Position numbers and translations under genes: made by a program. From Flavobacteriaceae bacterium (GTDB taxonomy: Bacteria; Bacteroidota; Bacteroidia; Flavobacteriales; Flavobacteriaceae), in the NCBI GenBank assembly GCA_013043685.1, contig JABDNT010000028.1, forward strand, positions 1 to 64,000: DNA of 64,000 nt, read 5' to 3'. The notes below the pieces were generated by a model, which worked only from the letters and a program-made list of their open reading frames with translations, was not told where the DNA came from and did not search any database. Below are positions 36,405 through 47,022 of this stretch, piece by piece; position 1 is the stretch's first letter, and every line of letters starts with the position of its first letter.

Positions 36405-37628
36405 GTGAAAAAACTATTTAATTCTTATATAAACAACTTCACCGGGCTAACCAGGGAAATCTGGTTGCTCTCCCTGGTTACCTTCATTAACAGGGCGGGT
36501 GCTATGGTGATACCGTTTCTGTCACTATATCTCGTCAAGGCGAAAGGATTTACCCTTCCAGAAGTAGGCTGGATTATGAGTTGTTATGGGGTTGGATCGC
36601 TAGCCGGCACTTATGTGGGTGGGTGGTTAACGGACCGAATGGGTTTCCATAAAGTGATCGTTCTAAGTTTGTTTCTTGGCGGTTTGGGTTTTATAGGAAT
36701 CCAATTCCTCGATACATTCCACGCTGTTTGCGCTGGTATCTTTATCGCGATCTTCCTGGTAGACTCATACCGGCCAGCTATTTTTGTTGCCTGCGATGCG
36801 TACAGCAAACCTGAAAATGTCACAAGAAGTATAGCCTTAATAAGGTTAGCGATCAACTTAGGTTTCTCCATCGGGCCGGTACTTGGAGGTTTAATTATTG
36901 CACGGATCAATTACAGCGCTCTTTTCTGGATAGATGGTGTGACTTGTGTAATAGCCGCCTTTCTGCTTTATATAGTCCTTAAGCCCAAGAAGGTGAATAA
37001 GGATCGTGACGAAGAGGAGGCACTGAAAGAAGGGCTTCCACCCTTTAAAAATTTTGCGTACATGATCTTTTTCCTGATCATGGTAGCAAACGGGATCATG
37101 TTTATCCAATATTTTTCGGTGATGCCACTATACTACAAGGACGTGCATTTTCTATCGGAAGACCTCATCGGTGCCTTACTTTTCATAAATGGGGCGGTGA
37201 TCGTTCTATTGGAAATGCCTCTGGTAGGCTGGCTGGAGCGTATACAAATATCAAGAACTATTGCGACTTTCTGGGGGGTGGTTTTCCTCGCCTTAAGTTT
37301 TATCGTATTGAATATGAGTGGTTGGACGGGGGTCTTGATCATTGGAATGCTGTTAATGACCCTGGGTGAAATGATAGGCTCGCCTTTCGCAAATGCCCTC
37401 GCTTTATCTATGTCGCCTAAAGGCCGAAAAGGGAGTTATATGGGCGTCTTCAGTATGAGTTTTTCGTTGTCACACATTATTGGCCATAATAGCGGTATGA
37501 ACCTGGTAAATTCCTTCGGCTACGATACAACCTGGAACATTATGTTCTATGTACTGCTGGGTGTGGCCCTTCTCACGCTATTTTTGTATCGATTCCTTAA
37601 AAAATCACCTAACTTTACTACGTATTAA
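36405..37628 (+). CDS. MFS transporter
   Basis: The 407-residue protein has 12 predicted membrane helices. The loop 2-3 signature GTYVGGWLTDRMGFHKVIVL (residues about 67-86) marks the major facilitator superfamily, and GxxxGP in LGFSIGPVLGGLII recalls the antiporter motif of DHA1 drug exporters. The GTG start at 36405 is preferred because no ATG precedes the first helix. Probably a drug or metabolite exporter controlled by the leader and terminator upstream. Confidence 0.9.
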   Translation: MKKLFNSYINNFTGLTREIWLLSLVTFINRAGAMVIPFLSLYLVKAKGFTLPEVGWIMSCYGVGSLAGTYVGGWLTDRMGFHKVIVLSLFLGGLGFIGIQFLDTFHAVCAGIFIAIFLVDSYRPAIFVACDAYSKPENVTRSIALIRLAINLGFSIGPVLGGLIIARINYSALFWIDGVTCVIAAFLLYIVLKPKKVNKDRDEEEALKEGLPPFKNFAYMIFFLIMVANGIMFIQYFSVMPLYYKDVHFLSEDLIGALLFINGAVIVLLEMPLVGWLERIQISRTIATFWGVVFLALSFIVLNMSGWTGVLIIGMLLMTLGEMIGSPFANALALSMSPKGRKGSYMGVFSMSFSLSHIIGHNSGMNLVNSFGYDTTWNIMFYVLLGVALLTLFLYRFLKKSPNFTTY

Positions 37629-37635
37629 TATTGAT

Positions 37636-38385
37636 ATGAGACTGTTATTAATCTTGATTTTATTCGTGGCGTTGTTTAGCTGCGGTCACCATTCGGAAGA
37701 AATGAATCATGCGGCCGAGGCGATTTCGGAAACTAAGAAAACGTTCCCAAAACTGGATTCAACCCGGTACAACGTGGCTTTCCTTATTATGGACGGGGTC
37801 TATAATACGGAGCTCACGGCTCCCTACGATATTTTTCAACATACCATTTTCAGGGAAGGTATTAAGGCTATGAATGTTTTTACAGTGGCTAACACCGATG
37901 AAGCTGTTACCTCCTTTGAAGGTATGCGTATTTTACCCGATTTCAACTATACCAAAGATCCTATTCCGAAAATTGATATACTGGTTGTTCCAAGCGCCGA
38001 GCATCACCTGGATAGTGATCTTGAAGATGAAGTTATGCTTGAATTCGTGCGAAAGGTTGACGCTGAGGCTCTTTTCGTCACTTCACATTGTGATGGTGCG
38101 TTTGTATTGGCGCAGGCAGGATTACTGAATAATTCTGTTTGCACTACTTTCCCAACCGACATCGATACTATGCGGGAAATGTTTCCTTCATTAGACATAC
38201 GCAAAGATGTCTTGTTTGTCCATGACGGTAAATATATCACCTCGGCAGGCGGTGCCAAAAGTTTTGAGGCTGCTCTTTATTTATGTGAATTTTTATATGG
38301 TGCTGAAATCGCACATTCTCTGGCCGGAGGATTAGTGATCGACTGGGATCTTTCGGAAGTTCCTCATACGGTGATCGTCAATTAA
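37636..38385 (+). CDS. DJ-1/PfpI (GATase1-like) domain lipoprotein
   Basis: The 249-residue protein has a lipoprotein signal (MRLLLILILFVALFSC). A class I glutamine amidotransferase-like domain (about 50-240) has the nucleophile elbow VTSHCDGAFVLAQAGLL (Cys near residue 151), preceded by VAFLIMDGVYNTELTAPYD and followed by ITSAGGAKSFEAALYL. The AraC-like DNA-binding domain of the GlxA/FtrA group is absent, so this is a stand-alone exported form. The start at 37636 is chosen for the lipobox; it lies 7 bp after the MFS gene. Confidence 0.88.
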   Translation: MRLLLILILFVALFSCGHHSEEMNHAAEAISETKKTFPKLDSTRYNVAFLIMDGVYNTELTAPYDIFQHTIFREGIKAMNVFTVANTDEAVTSFEGMRILPDFNYTKDPIPKIDILVVPSAEHHLDSDLEDEVMLEFVRKVDAEALFVTSHCDGAFVLAQAGLLNNSVCTTFPTDIDTMREMFPSLDIRKDVLFVHDGKYITSAGGAKSFEAALYLCEFLYGAEIAHSLAGGLVIDWDLSEVPHTVIVN

Positions 38386-38390
38386 AATTA

Positions 38391-38831
38391 TTAAACAGGT
38401 TTAATAGCCCTGTTGGCAATTATATGAGACAGTACGATCTGGGTTTTGGTTTCTCCGTATATAATTAACTGGTCTATAAATGATTCCAGGTGTTTCTGGT
38501 TCTCTAAAACCACTTCCATAATGATATTTTCATTTCCGGTGATACGATAACAATTTAGTACCTCATCATATTCTTTTACTTTTTCCAGAAAAGGTTTAAG
38601 TTTCCCCATAAAGGCCCGAAGAATGATTATTGCCTTCAATTGATACCCCGCTTCAAAAGGGGAAACAACAGTTTTATACCCATTGATCAAACCCGAATCC
38701 TCCATCTTGCGCATACGCTCCGCTACAGCCGGGGAACTGACCCCAACCTGGCGTCCTATCTCCGCATTGGACATGCGGGCATTTTCCTGCAGGCATTTCA
38801 GTATTTTCCGGTTTAGTAAATCGATTTTCAT
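38391..38831 (-). CDS. Lrp/AsnC family transcriptional regulator
   Basis: The 146-residue protein has an N-terminal winged HTH (DLLNRKILKCLQENARMSNA, EIGRQVGVSSPAVAERMRKM) and a C-terminal RAM/AsnC_trans_reg effector domain (about 68-140, with KEYDEVLNCYRITGNENIIM). Such proteins sense amino acids. It converges on the DJ-1 lipoprotein gene with a 5-bp gap. The target is unknown. Confidence 0.95.
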   Translation of the reverse strand: MKIDLLNRKILKCLQENARMSNAEIGRQVGVSSPAVAERMRKMEDSGLINGYKTVVSPFEAGYQLKAIIILRAFMGKLKPFLEKVKEYDEVLNCYRITGNENIIMEVVLENQKHLESFIDQLIIYGETKTQIVLSHIIANRAIKPV

Positions 38832-38956
38832 TTATAAGTATTCTGTTAAAATTATTTATTTATTAAAGTAAAAATACAATTTTAATTTAAATTCAATACT
38901 CAAATCGGTTTAGTTAGTGGTAAATTTGGGTAAATAAAAAAATTGCTTGCTCCAAA

Positions 38957-39352
38957 ATGATTCCGAGTTTTCCAAATAAGTTACCTCAGTCGCCTATTTA
39001 CAAAAAGGCGCAGGACATTTTTACCCTATCTCGTCATATTTCAAACTATATGACCGATGATCTTGCTGTGCTTCAGGAAGACGGTAACGAAGACCCGTAT
39101 ATTTACTTCGGTGGTGATATTGTGCAGCAATCTGTATCTCTGGTGCCAGAAATTCTGAAAGCCGAAAGTCAGACCTATGCCGAAGAAAAACACAAATATG
39201 CCGCATCGGTAACTAAATTGATAAACAGGCTCTACAAGAATTGTGAACGACTGGAACTTACGAGCAGTAACGGTAAAGATTTTCTCCCAATTCTTCGTGG
39301 TGAAATTAAGAAATTCAGAAAGTTACAGCGCCACTGGATGTTGACACTTTAA
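38957..39352 (+). CDS. hypothetical helical protein
   Basis: The 131-residue cytosolic protein is predicted mostly helical. It has an N-terminal SPIYKKAQDIFTLSRHI segment and a second helix DIVQQSVSLVPEILKAESQ that recall four-helix bundle (23S rRNA intervening-sequence-like) proteins, but the resemblance is weak. A TAAATTTG -7-like element lies at 38921-38928. Function unknown. Confidence 0.7.
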   Translation: MIPSFPNKLPQSPIYKKAQDIFTLSRHISNYMTDDLAVLQEDGNEDPYIYFGGDIVQQSVSLVPEILKAESQTYAEEKHKYAASVTKLINRLYKNCERLELTSSNGKDFLPILRGEIKKFRKLQRHWMLTL

Positions 39353-39387
39353 GGCTTCAGCAAATTCTTTAATAGAAATATAATTGT

Positions 39388-39430
39388 CGCTCCGGATGAG
39401 CGATTCACACCCTTTTTCGTTCCGAAAAAG
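39388..39430. other. two adjacent hairpins between convergent genes
   Basis: CGCTC/GAGCG (39388-39402, loop CGGAT) and CTTTTTCG/CGAAAAAG (39412-39430, 3-nt loop) lie between the stop codons of the hypothetical gene and icmF. They may act as a weak bidirectional terminator; there is no T-tract. Confidence 0.4.
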
Positions 39431-39441
39431 TGGTTCTCTGC

Positions 39442-42400
39442 TTACATATTCCTGCGATACTGCCCGCCCACTTTAAATAAAGCATTGGTGATCTCGCCCA
39501 ATGAGCAATATTTGGTGGCTTGCATCAATCGCTCGAACAAATTTTCATTCTGGATGGCGGCATGCTGTACCTCTTTGATTGATGCATCTGCCTTTTGCTC
39601 ATAGGTTTTATGAAGATTGGAGAGTGTATCGATCTGTTGTTGCTTTTCCTCTTCGGTTGCTCTAATCACTTCAGCCGGCAACACTGTGGGTGAACCTTTA
39701 CTGCTTAGAAAAGTATTAACCCCTATAATCGGAAATTCACCTGTATGTTTCAGTGTCTCGTAATACAAACTCTCCTCCTGAATCTTACTTCGTTGGTACA
39801 TGGTTTCCATGGCACCCAGCACCCCACCCCGCTCTGTGATTCGATCGAATTCTTCAAGGACCGCTTCCTCCACAAGATCTGTAAGTTCTTCAATAATAAA
39901 CGATCCCTGGATAGGATTTTCGTTCTTGGCAAGCCCTAATTCCTTGTTTATGATCAACTGGATCGCCATGGCACGGCGTACACTTTCTTCCGTAGGTGTG
40001 GTTATGGCTTCATCGTATGCATTTGTGTGAAGCGAATTACAATTATCGTAAATCGCATAAAGTGCCTGAAGAGTCGTCCTGATATCATTAAAATCAATTT
40101 CCTGGGCATGCAATGATCTTCCAGAAGTTTGAATGTGATATTTAAGCATTTGAGCACGCGGATTCGCACCGTACTTGTGCTTTAATGCTTTCGACCAGAT
40201 TTTTCTCGCCACACGACCTATCACCGAATACTCCGGATCTATGCCATTACTGAAGAAGAAGGAGAGGTTTGGACCGAATTTATTGATATCCATTCCCCTC
40301 GACAAATAGTATTCCACATAAGTGAAACCATTGGCTAGTGTAAACGCCAACTGGGTAATTGGATTGGCTCCTGCTTCGGCTATATGGTAACCGGAAATAG
40401 AGACTGAATAAAAGTTTCGTACGTTATTTTCTATAAAATATTCCTGTACATCACCCATTAAGCGTAGAGCGAATTCGGTAGAAAATATGCAGGTATTCTG
40501 AGCCTGATCTTCTTTAAGGATATCTGCCTGAACTGTTCCCCTAACCTGACTCAGGGTTTCAGTTTTAATCATTTCATACACATCAGTTGGAAGTACCTGG
40601 TCTCCGGTTACTCCTAAAAGCATAAGGCCCAAACCGTCGTTTCCCTCCGGAAGATCACCCTGATATCGTGGACGCTCCGTTCCATTGTCCTTATATATTT
40701 TCTCGATCTTTTTCTCGATCTCTTTTTCGATCCCCTTTTCTTTTATGTATTTCTCACAATTCTGATCGATGGCTGCATTCATAAAGAATCCAAGCAACAT
40801 TGGTGCCGGGCCATTGATTGTCATACTCACCGAAGTCATTGCGTCGCTTAGGTCGAAACCCGAGTATAACTTCTTGGCATCGTCCAGGCAACAAATGGAC
40901 ACGCCAGCATTCCCTATCTTACCATAGATATCCGGTCTGTGATCCGGATCATTCCCATAAAGGGTCACACTATCGAAAGCTGTGGACAGACGCTTAGCAG
41001 GCATTCCCAGGCTTACATAGTGAAAACGCCGGTTAGTGCGCTCCGGACCGCCTTCTCCAGCAAACATCCTTGTAGGATCCTCACCCATTCGTTTAAAAGG
41101 ATAGAGTCCTGCGGTATACGGAAATTCTCCCGGAACGTTTTCCTGTAAGGTCCATCTCAAAATATCTCCCCAGGCCTCATATTTTGGCAGTGACACCTTT
41201 GGAATCTGTGAATGCGACAGCGATTTGGTGTGGGTTTCAATATTGATCTCCTTTCCTCTTACTTTAAAACTGTAAACATCTGCTTTATAACGATAAATTT
41301 TATCGTTCCAGCCAGTGATTATTTCCCAGTTATACGGGTCCAGGTCCATTTTTACACGGTCGAATTCGGCTAGCAGAAGTCTGAGGAACTCCTTATTTTC
41401 TTCAGATACCGATTCAGAATCGATCTCTAATCCTAATTTACCGAGTTCAGGTTTTGAACCCAGGACAGATTCTATGGTTTTCCAGATCCCGAAAAGTTTT
41501 TGACCTACCTTAACCTGTGCATTTACCGTAGTGTCGTATGCTCGGTTGTTTTCGGCAATTTCAGAAAGGTACCGTGTGCGTGCAGGCGGAATAACGAATA
41601 TCTTCTCAGACATTTCGTTACTAATGGTGTAGTTGCTTTTTAATTCAGAATCCGTTTTTTCGTTCAACAGGTCCATGACCGCTTTATACAGCTGGTTCAT
41701 TCCCGGATCGTTGAACTGGGAGGCGATCGTACCATAAACAGGAAGTTCTTCCTGAGGGGTGTCCCATAAATTATGATTTCGCATATATTGTTTCTTCACG
41801 TCTCTCAGTGCATCGAGAGAACCTCTTTTATCGAATTTGTTAATAGCCACCAGGTTGGCAAAATCGAGCATATCGATCTTTTCCAGTTGCGTAGCCGCAC
41901 CAAATTCAGGGGTCATCACATATAAAGAAATATCACTGTGTTCGAGGATTTCGGTATCGCTTTGTCCGATCCCGGAGGTCTCCAGTATGATCAGATCGTA
42001 TTCCGCGGCTTTTAATACTTCGATAGCTTCAGAAACATATTTGGAAAGGGCCAGGTTACTTTGCCGTGTCGCCAGGCTGCGCATATAGACCCGGGGGGAA
42101 TTGATGGCATTCATCCTGATACGGTCTCCCAATAGGGCTCCACCGGTCTTTCGCTTAGAGGGATCTACAGAGATCAATCCTATCGTCTTATCCGGGAAGT
42201 CGATCAAAAATCGTCTCACGAGTTCGTCAACAAGTGATGACTTACCAGAGCCTCCTGTTCCAGTGATCCCGAGGACGGGTGTTGCGATATTTTTGTTTTT
42301 TTCATGAATTTTGTCCAGTGCTTCTTTAGCGATCTCGGGAAAATTCTCAGCCGATGAGATCACTCTTGCAATAGCACCGGGATTCTTTTCAGATAAATGG

Positions 42401-42867
42401 TCTATTTCACCGTTCAAGGTCTCGCCTATGGCAAAATCTGATTTTTCCACCAGGTCGTTGATCATGCCTTGTAACCCCATTTCTCTTCCATCATCTGGGG
42501 AATAGATACGAGTGATCCCATAATCCATGAGATCCTTTATCTCCGACGGAAGAATAACACCACCTCCACCTCCGAATATCTTTATGTGCCCGGCTCCCTT
42601 CTCCTGCAACAGGTCGTACATATACTTAAAGTATTCGTTGTGCCCTCCCTGGTAAGAGGTCATGGCAATTGCGTTTGCATCCTCCTGAATAGCTGTATTC
42701 ACTACTTCCTCCACGCTTCTGTCGTGTCCCAAATGAATAACTTCTACCCCTGTAGACTGAATTATCCGGCGCATTATATTGATAGCAGCATCATGCCCGT
42801 CAAAAAGTGAAGCGGCAGTAACAATTCGGACTTTGTTCTTAGGTTTATATGGAGGGGATTGCTGCAT
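39442..42867 (-). CDS. icmF: fused isobutyryl-CoA mutase IcmF
   Basis: The 1141-residue protein combines three parts: a B12-binding domain (about 10-145, [13 protein letters not shown], with the DxH lower-ligand motif), a MeaI GTPase (about 195-415, Walker [28 protein letters not shown]) and a mutase TIM barrel (about 560-1100). It interconverts isobutyryl-CoA and n-butyryl-CoA. Phe591 in YPFKR and Gln790 in EDQAQNT stand where methylmalonyl-CoA mutases have Tyr and Arg, which supports IcmF specificity. Likely functions with AdoB12 made by the adenosyltransferase at 592. Confidence 0.96.
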   Translation of the reverse strand: MQQSPPYKPKNKVRIVTAASLFDGHDAAINIMRRIIQSTGVEVIHLGHDRSVEEVVNTAIQEDANAIAMTSYQGGHNEYFKYMYDLLQEKGAGHIKIFGGGGGVILPSEIKDLMDYGITRIYSPDDGREMGLQGMINDLVEKSDFAIGETLNGEIDHLSEKNPGAIARVISSAENFPEIAKEALDKIHEKNKNIATPVLGITGTGGSGKSSLVDELVRRFLIDFPDKTIGLISVDPSKRKTGGALLGDRIRMNAINSPRVYMRSLATRQSNLALSKYVSEAIEVLKAAEYDLIILETSGIGQSDTEILEHSDISLYVMTPEFGAATQLEKIDMLDFANLVAINKFDKRGSLDALRDVKKQYMRNHNLWDTPQEELPVYGTIASQFNDPGMNQLYKAVMDLLNEKTDSELKSNYTISNEMSEKIFVIPPARTRYLSEIAENNRAYDTTVNAQVKVGQKLFGIWKTIESVLGSKPELGKLGLEIDSESVSEENKEFLRLLLAEFDRVKMDLDPYNWEIITGWNDKIYRYKADVYSFKVRGKEINIETHTKSLSHSQIPKVSLPKYEAWGDILRWTLQENVPGEFPYTAGLYPFKRMGEDPTRMFAGEGGPERTNRRFHYVSLGMPAKRLSTAFDSVTLYGNDPDHRPDIYGKIGNAGVSICCLDDAKKLYSGFDLSDAMTSVSMTINGPAPMLLGFFMNAAIDQNCEKYIKEKGIEKEIEKKIEKIYKDNGTERPRYQGDLPEGNDGLGLMLLGVTGDQVLPTDVYEMIKTETLSQVRGTVQADILKEDQAQNTCIFSTEFALRLMGDVQEYFIENNVRNFYSVSISGYHIAEAGANPITQLAFTLANGFTYVEYYLSRGMDINKFGPNLSFFFSNGIDPEYSVIGRVARKIWSKALKHKYGANPRAQMLKYHIQTSGRSLHAQEIDFNDIRTTLQALYAIYDNCNSLHTNAYDEAITTPTEESVRRAMAIQLIINKELGLAKNENPIQGSFIIEELTDLVEEAVLEEFDRITERGGVLGAMETMYQRSKIQEESLYYETLKHTGEFPIIGVNTFLSSKGSPTVLPAEVIRATEEEKQQQIDTLSNLHKTYEQKADASIKEVQHAAIQNENLFERLMQATKYCSLGEITNALFKVGGQYRRNM

Positions 42868-42980
42868 TTGAATTTTCTATTTAAAAAATTTGAGCAAATT
42901 TACTAAAAAGCTAACAAACCACGCGTGTTGCGAGAGATTTTGAGGTCGAAAAAAAACTTAAAATTTGTTGAACTATTGAA

Positions 42981-42988
42981 TATTTTTG
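42981..42988 (+). promoter_or_regulatory. -7 element of the T9SS cargo gene
   Basis: TATTTTTG matches TAnnTTTG, 43 bp before the ATG at 43032. The region 19 bp upstream has TTA but no clear TTG. Confidence 0.45.
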
Positions 42989-43031
42989 TATATTGCAGGT
43001 TCAATATTAAACAACAAATAACTTAATTATT

Positions 43032-43940
43032 ATGAAAAAAATTTACTTATTAGCGTTGGCATTATTTGCATTTACTTATACAAATGCACAGATAATCGAA
43101 GACGACATGGAGTTCTACAATTTAGGTGAGATGGGAACTCAAAACCCTACTGTATGGACTAGCTGGACTAACGACGGTGGAGCTTCAAATGATGGTATGC
43201 TTGTAGTTGATACACAGGCTTCCTCTGGCGATCAATCTCTTTTATCTCCTGGAGATGAAGGTAGAGACCCAGTATTACTATTGGGTAACCAAACTTCTGG
43301 TGATTATTCGTTGATATGGAATTTCTATATTCCAACAGGAAAAGAAGGATATTTAAACATTCAAGGTCAAACTCCTCCTGTAGGTACTGCATTTAGTGGA
43401 GTATTTAACTCTGGAAATATCTATTTCAACGAAGCAAATGGTAATCCTAACGGAATTACTGATAGTAACCCTACGTCTGACCTAAGTGGTTTGACTTTCC
43501 CACATGATGAGTGGTTCTCTGTTTTACTTTATGTAGATGTAGATGCGCTGACGTATAGCTTTACAATAGGTGGTGTAACATCACCTGACGCTGCTTTCCA
43601 GGATGACGCTGTACTTGGAGGTATTAACTATTTCCCAGGAGCTAGTGTAAGTGAAATGTACATCGATGATGTATTATTCGATGACGGCTTACTAGGTGCT
43701 AACGATTTCGATACTGTTGCTTTATCAGTGTATCCTAACCCAGTTCAGGATATCCTTAACATTTCTACTAAAGAAGCAGTTCAAAATATTTCTGTATATG
43801 ACGTGCTTGGAAAATTAGTTCTTCAAGCTCAACCAGGTACTGTTTCTCCTACTATTGATATGGGAGCACTTTCTTCTGGAGCTTATATGGTACAAGTAAC
43901 TGTTGGAAATACTACTAAAACTGTAAAAGTTATTAAGTAA
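43032..43940 (+). CDS. exported protein with type IX secretion (T9SS) sorting domain
   Basis: The 302-residue protein has a Sec signal peptide (MKKIYLLALALFAFTYTNA). A beta-sandwich-like middle (about 25-220) carries TWTSWTNDGGASNDG-like and YIDDVLFDDG segments similar to jelly-roll adhesin or lectin folds. A C-terminal T9SS type A sorting domain starts at LSVYPNPVQDILNIS (about 230) and ends GNTTKTVKVIK. It should be secreted across the outer membrane. The gene favours T-ending codons, as highly expressed genes often do. A strong terminator follows. Confidence 0.88.
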   Translation: MKKIYLLALALFAFTYTNAQIIEDDMEFYNLGEMGTQNPTVWTSWTNDGGASNDGMLVVDTQASSGDQSLLSPGDEGRDPVLLLGNQTSGDYSLIWNFYIPTGKEGYLNIQGQTPPVGTAFSGVFNSGNIYFNEANGNPNGITDSNPTSDLSGLTFPHDEWFSVLLYVDVDALTYSFTIGGVTSPDAAFQDDAVLGGINYFPGASVSEMYIDDVLFDDGLLGANDFDTVALSVYPNPVQDILNISTKEAVQNISVYDVLGKLVLQAQPGTVSPTIDMGALSSGAYMVQVTVGNTTKTVKVIK

Positions 43941-43971
43941 GCTTTTCCGAAAGTAATATTATACTTTAAAG

Positions 43972-43999
43972 AAGCCCTTCATTTTGAAGGGCTTTTTTT
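43972..43999 (+). terminator. intrinsic terminator after the T9SS cargo gene
   Basis: AAGCCCTTC (43972-43980) and GAAGGGCTT (43986-43994) form a perfect 9-bp stem with loop ATTTT, followed by seven T. Confidence 0.92.
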
Positions 44000-44029
44000 A
44001 TATTTTTAGCCTCTCTTAATCATTAACCT

Positions 44030-44743
44030 ATGCGTTACATTAAAATTGCTTTAGTCTTTACCTTTGTATTTATAACTACTTCCTGTGCAGAACTTCAAGG
44101 TGTTGTAGGCACTATTCCCAGTGGCCAGGGAGGCATCGATCCCGTAATGATTGGTAATGGCCTGCGACAGGCTCTCGATTTCGGAATTGATAAACAAGTG
44201 ACTAAACTCACTCGCAAGGATGGATTCTATAAAAACCCCCTTGTTAAGATCCTGCTGCCGCAAGAATTGCAAAAAGTAGATAAAACCCTGCGTGATATAG
44301 GCCTGGGAAATCTGGCAGATGAAGGATTGAAAGTATTGAATCGCGCTGCAGAGGATGCAGTGAAAGAAGCTACACCTATCTTCGTGGATGCCGTAAAAGG
44401 AATTACCTTCAATGATGCCAAGAACATATTATTAGGGCCAGACAATGCTGCAACCAGTTATCTTCAAAACAGGACTAACCAGGCACTTTATAATAAGTTC
44501 AACCCGGTGATCGAAAGTTCTTTCAGCAAGGTGGGTGCAGACCAGATTTGGGCGAATATTATCAATAAATACAACACCGTCCCTTTTGTGAACAAGGTTA
44601 ACCCGGATCTAACGGACTATGTAACTAATGAAGCCCTGAAAGGCGTATATAAGATGATCGCTGTGGAAGAAAAGAATATCAGGACGAAAATAAATTCGAG
44701 AACAACGACATTATTGCAGAAGGTTTTTGCCTTGCAGGATTAA
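44030..44743 (+). CDS. DUF4197 lipoprotein
   Basis: The 237-residue protein has a lipoprotein signal (MRYIKIALVFTFVFITTSC). The rest is a DUF4197 domain, recognised from GLRQALDFGIDKQVTKLTRK, DGFYKNPLVKILLP, FNDAKNILLGPDNAATSYL and VNPDLTDYVTNEALKGVYKM. The helical domain is widespread in Proteobacteria and Bacteroidota, function unknown. Confidence 0.92.
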   Translation: MRYIKIALVFTFVFITTSCAELQGVVGTIPSGQGGIDPVMIGNGLRQALDFGIDKQVTKLTRKDGFYKNPLVKILLPQELQKVDKTLRDIGLGNLADEGLKVLNRAAEDAVKEATPIFVDAVKGITFNDAKNILLGPDNAATSYLQNRTNQALYNKFNPVIESSFSKVGADQIWANIINKYNTVPFVNKVNPDLTDYVTNEALKGVYKMIAVEEKNIRTKINSRTTTLLQKVFALQD

Positions 44744-44834
44744 ACGTTAACTAATTTAACTTCCCGACTCTCTTAAGAAAGATTTTTATCAATGCTTTAA
44801 CCCATATTTGGTAAATATTACCAACTTCGGAATT

Positions 44835-44842
44835 TATCTTTG
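44835..44842 (+). promoter_or_regulatory. -7 element of the small Lacal_2735-type gene
   Basis: TATCTTTG matches TAnnTTTG, 19 bp before the ATG at 44862. TTTG at 44807-44810 is 24 bp upstream, longer than usual. Confidence 0.45.
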
Positions 44843-44861
44843 CAAAAAAAGATTAAGATAG

Positions 44862-45038
44862 ATGCTGAATTGGTTAAAGAAAAAAACAGAAATCGAGAAA
44901 TTAAAATTGCGTTACCAGAAATTAATGAAGAAGTCATTTAAGGCAGCGTTAAGCGATACAAAGAAAAGTGACGAGTTTCACCAGGAAGCAAGGTACATCT
45001 TCAACCGTATCAAAGATCACGAATCGAATAAACGTTAA
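44862..45038 (+). CDS. Lacal_2735-type small protein
   Basis: The 58-residue ORF runs from ATG to TAA and encodes MLNWLKKKTEIEKLKLRYQK followed by a helical, charged remainder ending IKDHESNKR. The start with a short hydrophobic/basic segment, KxExEKLxxxYxKLxKxS and a Lys/Asp-rich middle match the flavobacterial Lacal_2735 small-protein family. It is probably a soluble helical hairpin. Function unknown. Confidence 0.7.
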   Translation: MLNWLKKKTEIEKLKLRYQKLMKKSFKAALSDTKKSDEFHQEARYIFNRIKDHESNKR

Positions 45039-45047
45039 CAAGTTGTC

Positions 45048-45878
45048 TTAATTCTTATGCCCATGTCGCGACAATATACGCTGCATTTCATTCTGAAGTT
45101 TTTTGGCAGCCCGTGCGGCAGCCTCAGCATAATCAATACCCTGTGAAGCATAAATAATCCCACGGGAAGAATTTACCAGCAGTCCAACGGTATCATTCAT
45201 TCCATATTTACAAACCTCTTCGAGGCTTCCGCCTTGAGCACCCACTCCGGGGACTAATAAAAAGCTGTCCGGAATTATATTTCGTATCTCAGCGAGATAT
45301 TCGGCCTTAGTGGCCCCTACTACATACATTAATCGTTCGGAATGTTCCCAGGATAGTGATGTTTTCAGTACCTGCTTGTATAGCTCTTTATCACCCAGCA
45401 TTTTTGTTTGAAAATCGTAGGCCCCTTCATTAGATGTAAGGCCCAGCAATATCGTATGCTTGTTTTCAACTGCAAGAAACGGCTCTACCGAATCCTTTCC
45501 CATATAAGGAGCCACGGTGATGCTATCGAAATTCAATTCCTTCAGAAATGCATTGGCATACATAGCTGATGTATTTCCAATATCCCCTCTTTTAGCATCC
45601 GCGATGGTGAAAATTTCAGGATGATTTTCATTGAGATAGTTTACAGTTTTAGCCAAAGATTTCCATCCTTTTAGACCATACGCTTCATAAAACGCTGTAT
45701 TCGGTTTATATGCCACAGCGAGATGGTTTGTGGCATCGATAATGGCTTTATTGAATTCGAAAATAGGATCGTCACGATCCAGTAAATGAGTAGGAACCTT
45801 TGCAAGATCCACGTCCAATCCTATACACAGGAAGGACTGTTTTTTGCGAATCTCTGAAATAAGTGTGTCCAGCTGCAT
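45048..45878 (-). CDS. pyrF: orotidine-5'-phosphate decarboxylase (type 2)
   Basis: The 276-residue TIM-barrel enzyme converts OMP to UMP, the last step of de novo UMP synthesis. The type 2 signature [19 protein letters not shown] (catalytic Asp-Lys-Arg) is clear, preceded by [15 protein letters not shown] and followed by [11 protein letters not shown]. It follows prfA with a 1-bp gap. Confidence 0.97.
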   Translation of the reverse strand: MQLDTLISEIRKKQSFLCIGLDVDLAKVPTHLLDRDDPIFEFNKAIIDATNHLAVAYKPNTAFYEAYGLKGWKSLAKTVNYLNENHPEIFTIADAKRGDIGNTSAMYANAFLKELNFDSITVAPYMGKDSVEPFLAVENKHTILLGLTSNEGAYDFQTKMLGDKELYKQVLKTSLSWEHSERLMYVVGATKAEYLAEIRNIIPDSFLLVPGVGAQGGSLEEVCKYGMNDTVGLLVNSSRGIIYASQGIDYAEAAARAAKKLQNEMQRILSRHGHKN

Positions 45879-45879
45879 C

Positions 45880-46956
45880 CTAAAAAGTTTCTCCAGCTTC
45901 TTTTAATTTTTCAGTATTACTAACGAGCTGAAGTTCATCGATTATCTTCTGAATATCCCCGTCAATAATATTACTTAGATCGTACAATGTCAGGTTAATA
46001 CGGTGATCAGTTACCCGTCCCTGCGGATAATTATATGTTCTGATCTTTGCACTTCTGTCTCCACTGGTAACCATAGACCCCCTTTTCTCGGCATCCTCAG
46101 CCTGCTTCTTGGCAAGTTCGAGATCGAATAATCTGGATCGAAGTACTTTAAAGGCTTTCTCCTTATTCTTATGCTGTGATTTTTGGTCCTGGCATTGTGC
46201 TACCAGGCCTGTGGGCTCATGCGTTAAACGAACTGCCGAATAGGTGGTATTCACCGATTGTCCGCCCGGGCCTGAAGAACAGAAATAATCGATTCGGACA
46301 TCCTTAGGATCTATTTCCACGTCAAATTCTTCTGCTTCTGGAAAGACCATAACGGTCGCGGCGCTAGTATGAACCCGGCCCTGGGTTTCTGTTTGCGGAA
46401 CGCGTTGAACCCTGTGAACCCCGGCTTCAAATTTTAACGTTCCGTATACATCCTCTCCTTCAATTTCAAACTGAATCTCCTTAAATCCACCACTGGTTCC
46501 TTCACTAAAATCAACCACATTCACCTTCCAGCCTTTGCCTTCACAATATTTTGTATACATTCTATGAAGATCTCCAGCAAAGATACTGGCTTCATCTCCA
46601 CCGGTTCCCGCACGTATTTCCATAACCGCATTCTTGGAATCCTCAGGGTCTTTTGGGACCAACAGGAATTTAATTTCCTCTTCCAGTTTCGGGATTAGTT
46701 CGCCGGACTCCTCTAGTTGCATTTTGGCCATCTCAACCATTTCAGGATCACTGCCATCCTTAATGATCTCCTCTGCTTCTTCAATGCGCTCTCTGGCCAT
46801 TATATAAGCTTCTCGCTTATCCATGAGGATACGAAGGTCCTTATATTCTTTATTCAGCTGTATATATCGCTTCTGATCGGATATAATGTCCGGCTGAATA
46901 ATAAGGTCGCTCACCTCATCGAAACGCTGCTTAACAATTTGAAGTTTTTCTAACAT
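45880..46956 (-). CDS. prfA: peptide chain release factor 1
   Basis: The 358-residue factor recognises UAA/UAG and hydrolyses peptidyl-tRNA. The GGQ motif appears in [16 protein letters not shown] near residue 230. The stop-recognition tripeptide is PQT in [19 protein letters not shown], marking RF1 (PxT) rather than RF2 (SPF). Length fits. It is in an operon-like run: purM-like, prfA, pyrF. Confidence 0.97.
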   Translation of the reverse strand: MLEKLQIVKQRFDEVSDLIIQPDIISDQKRYIQLNKEYKDLRILMDKREAYIMARERIEEAEEIIKDGSDPEMVEMAKMQLEESGELIPKLEEEIKFLLVPKDPEDSKNAVMEIRAGTGGDEASIFAGDLHRMYTKYCEGKGWKVNVVDFSEGTSGGFKEIQFEIEGEDVYGTLKFEAGVHRVQRVPQTETQGRVHTSAATVMVFPEAEEFDVEIDPKDVRIDYFCSSGPGGQSVNTTYSAVRLTHEPTGLVAQCQDQKSQHKNKEKAFKVLRSRLFDLELAKKQAEDAEKRGSMVTSGDRSAKIRTYNYPQGRVTDHRINLTLYDLSNIIDGDIQKIIDELQLVSNTEKLKEAGETF

Positions 46957-47022
46957 AAATCTTTCTGATCCTGCAAATTTACAATAATTACTAATTCCAG
47001 ATAAGTGAAGTCTTCACTCCCG

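Noticed and set aside
39355..39480. Minus-strand open frame after icmF reading [11 protein letters not shown]...IKEFAEAL
   Set aside because: It looks protein-like, but there is no ATG, GTG or TTG between the preceding in-frame stop and this stretch, and it overlaps both neighbouring genes; no evidence of expression.
42868..43031. Cobalamin riboswitch upstream of icmF
   Set aside because: The gap is short and has no B12-box-like sequence; icmF has at most a TAAATTTG element on the minus strand.
47003..47018. AGTGAAG/CTTCACT palindrome as terminator of the purM-like gene
   Set aside because: The loop would be too small and there is no T tract; prfA follows only 66 bp downstream and is likely co-transcribed.
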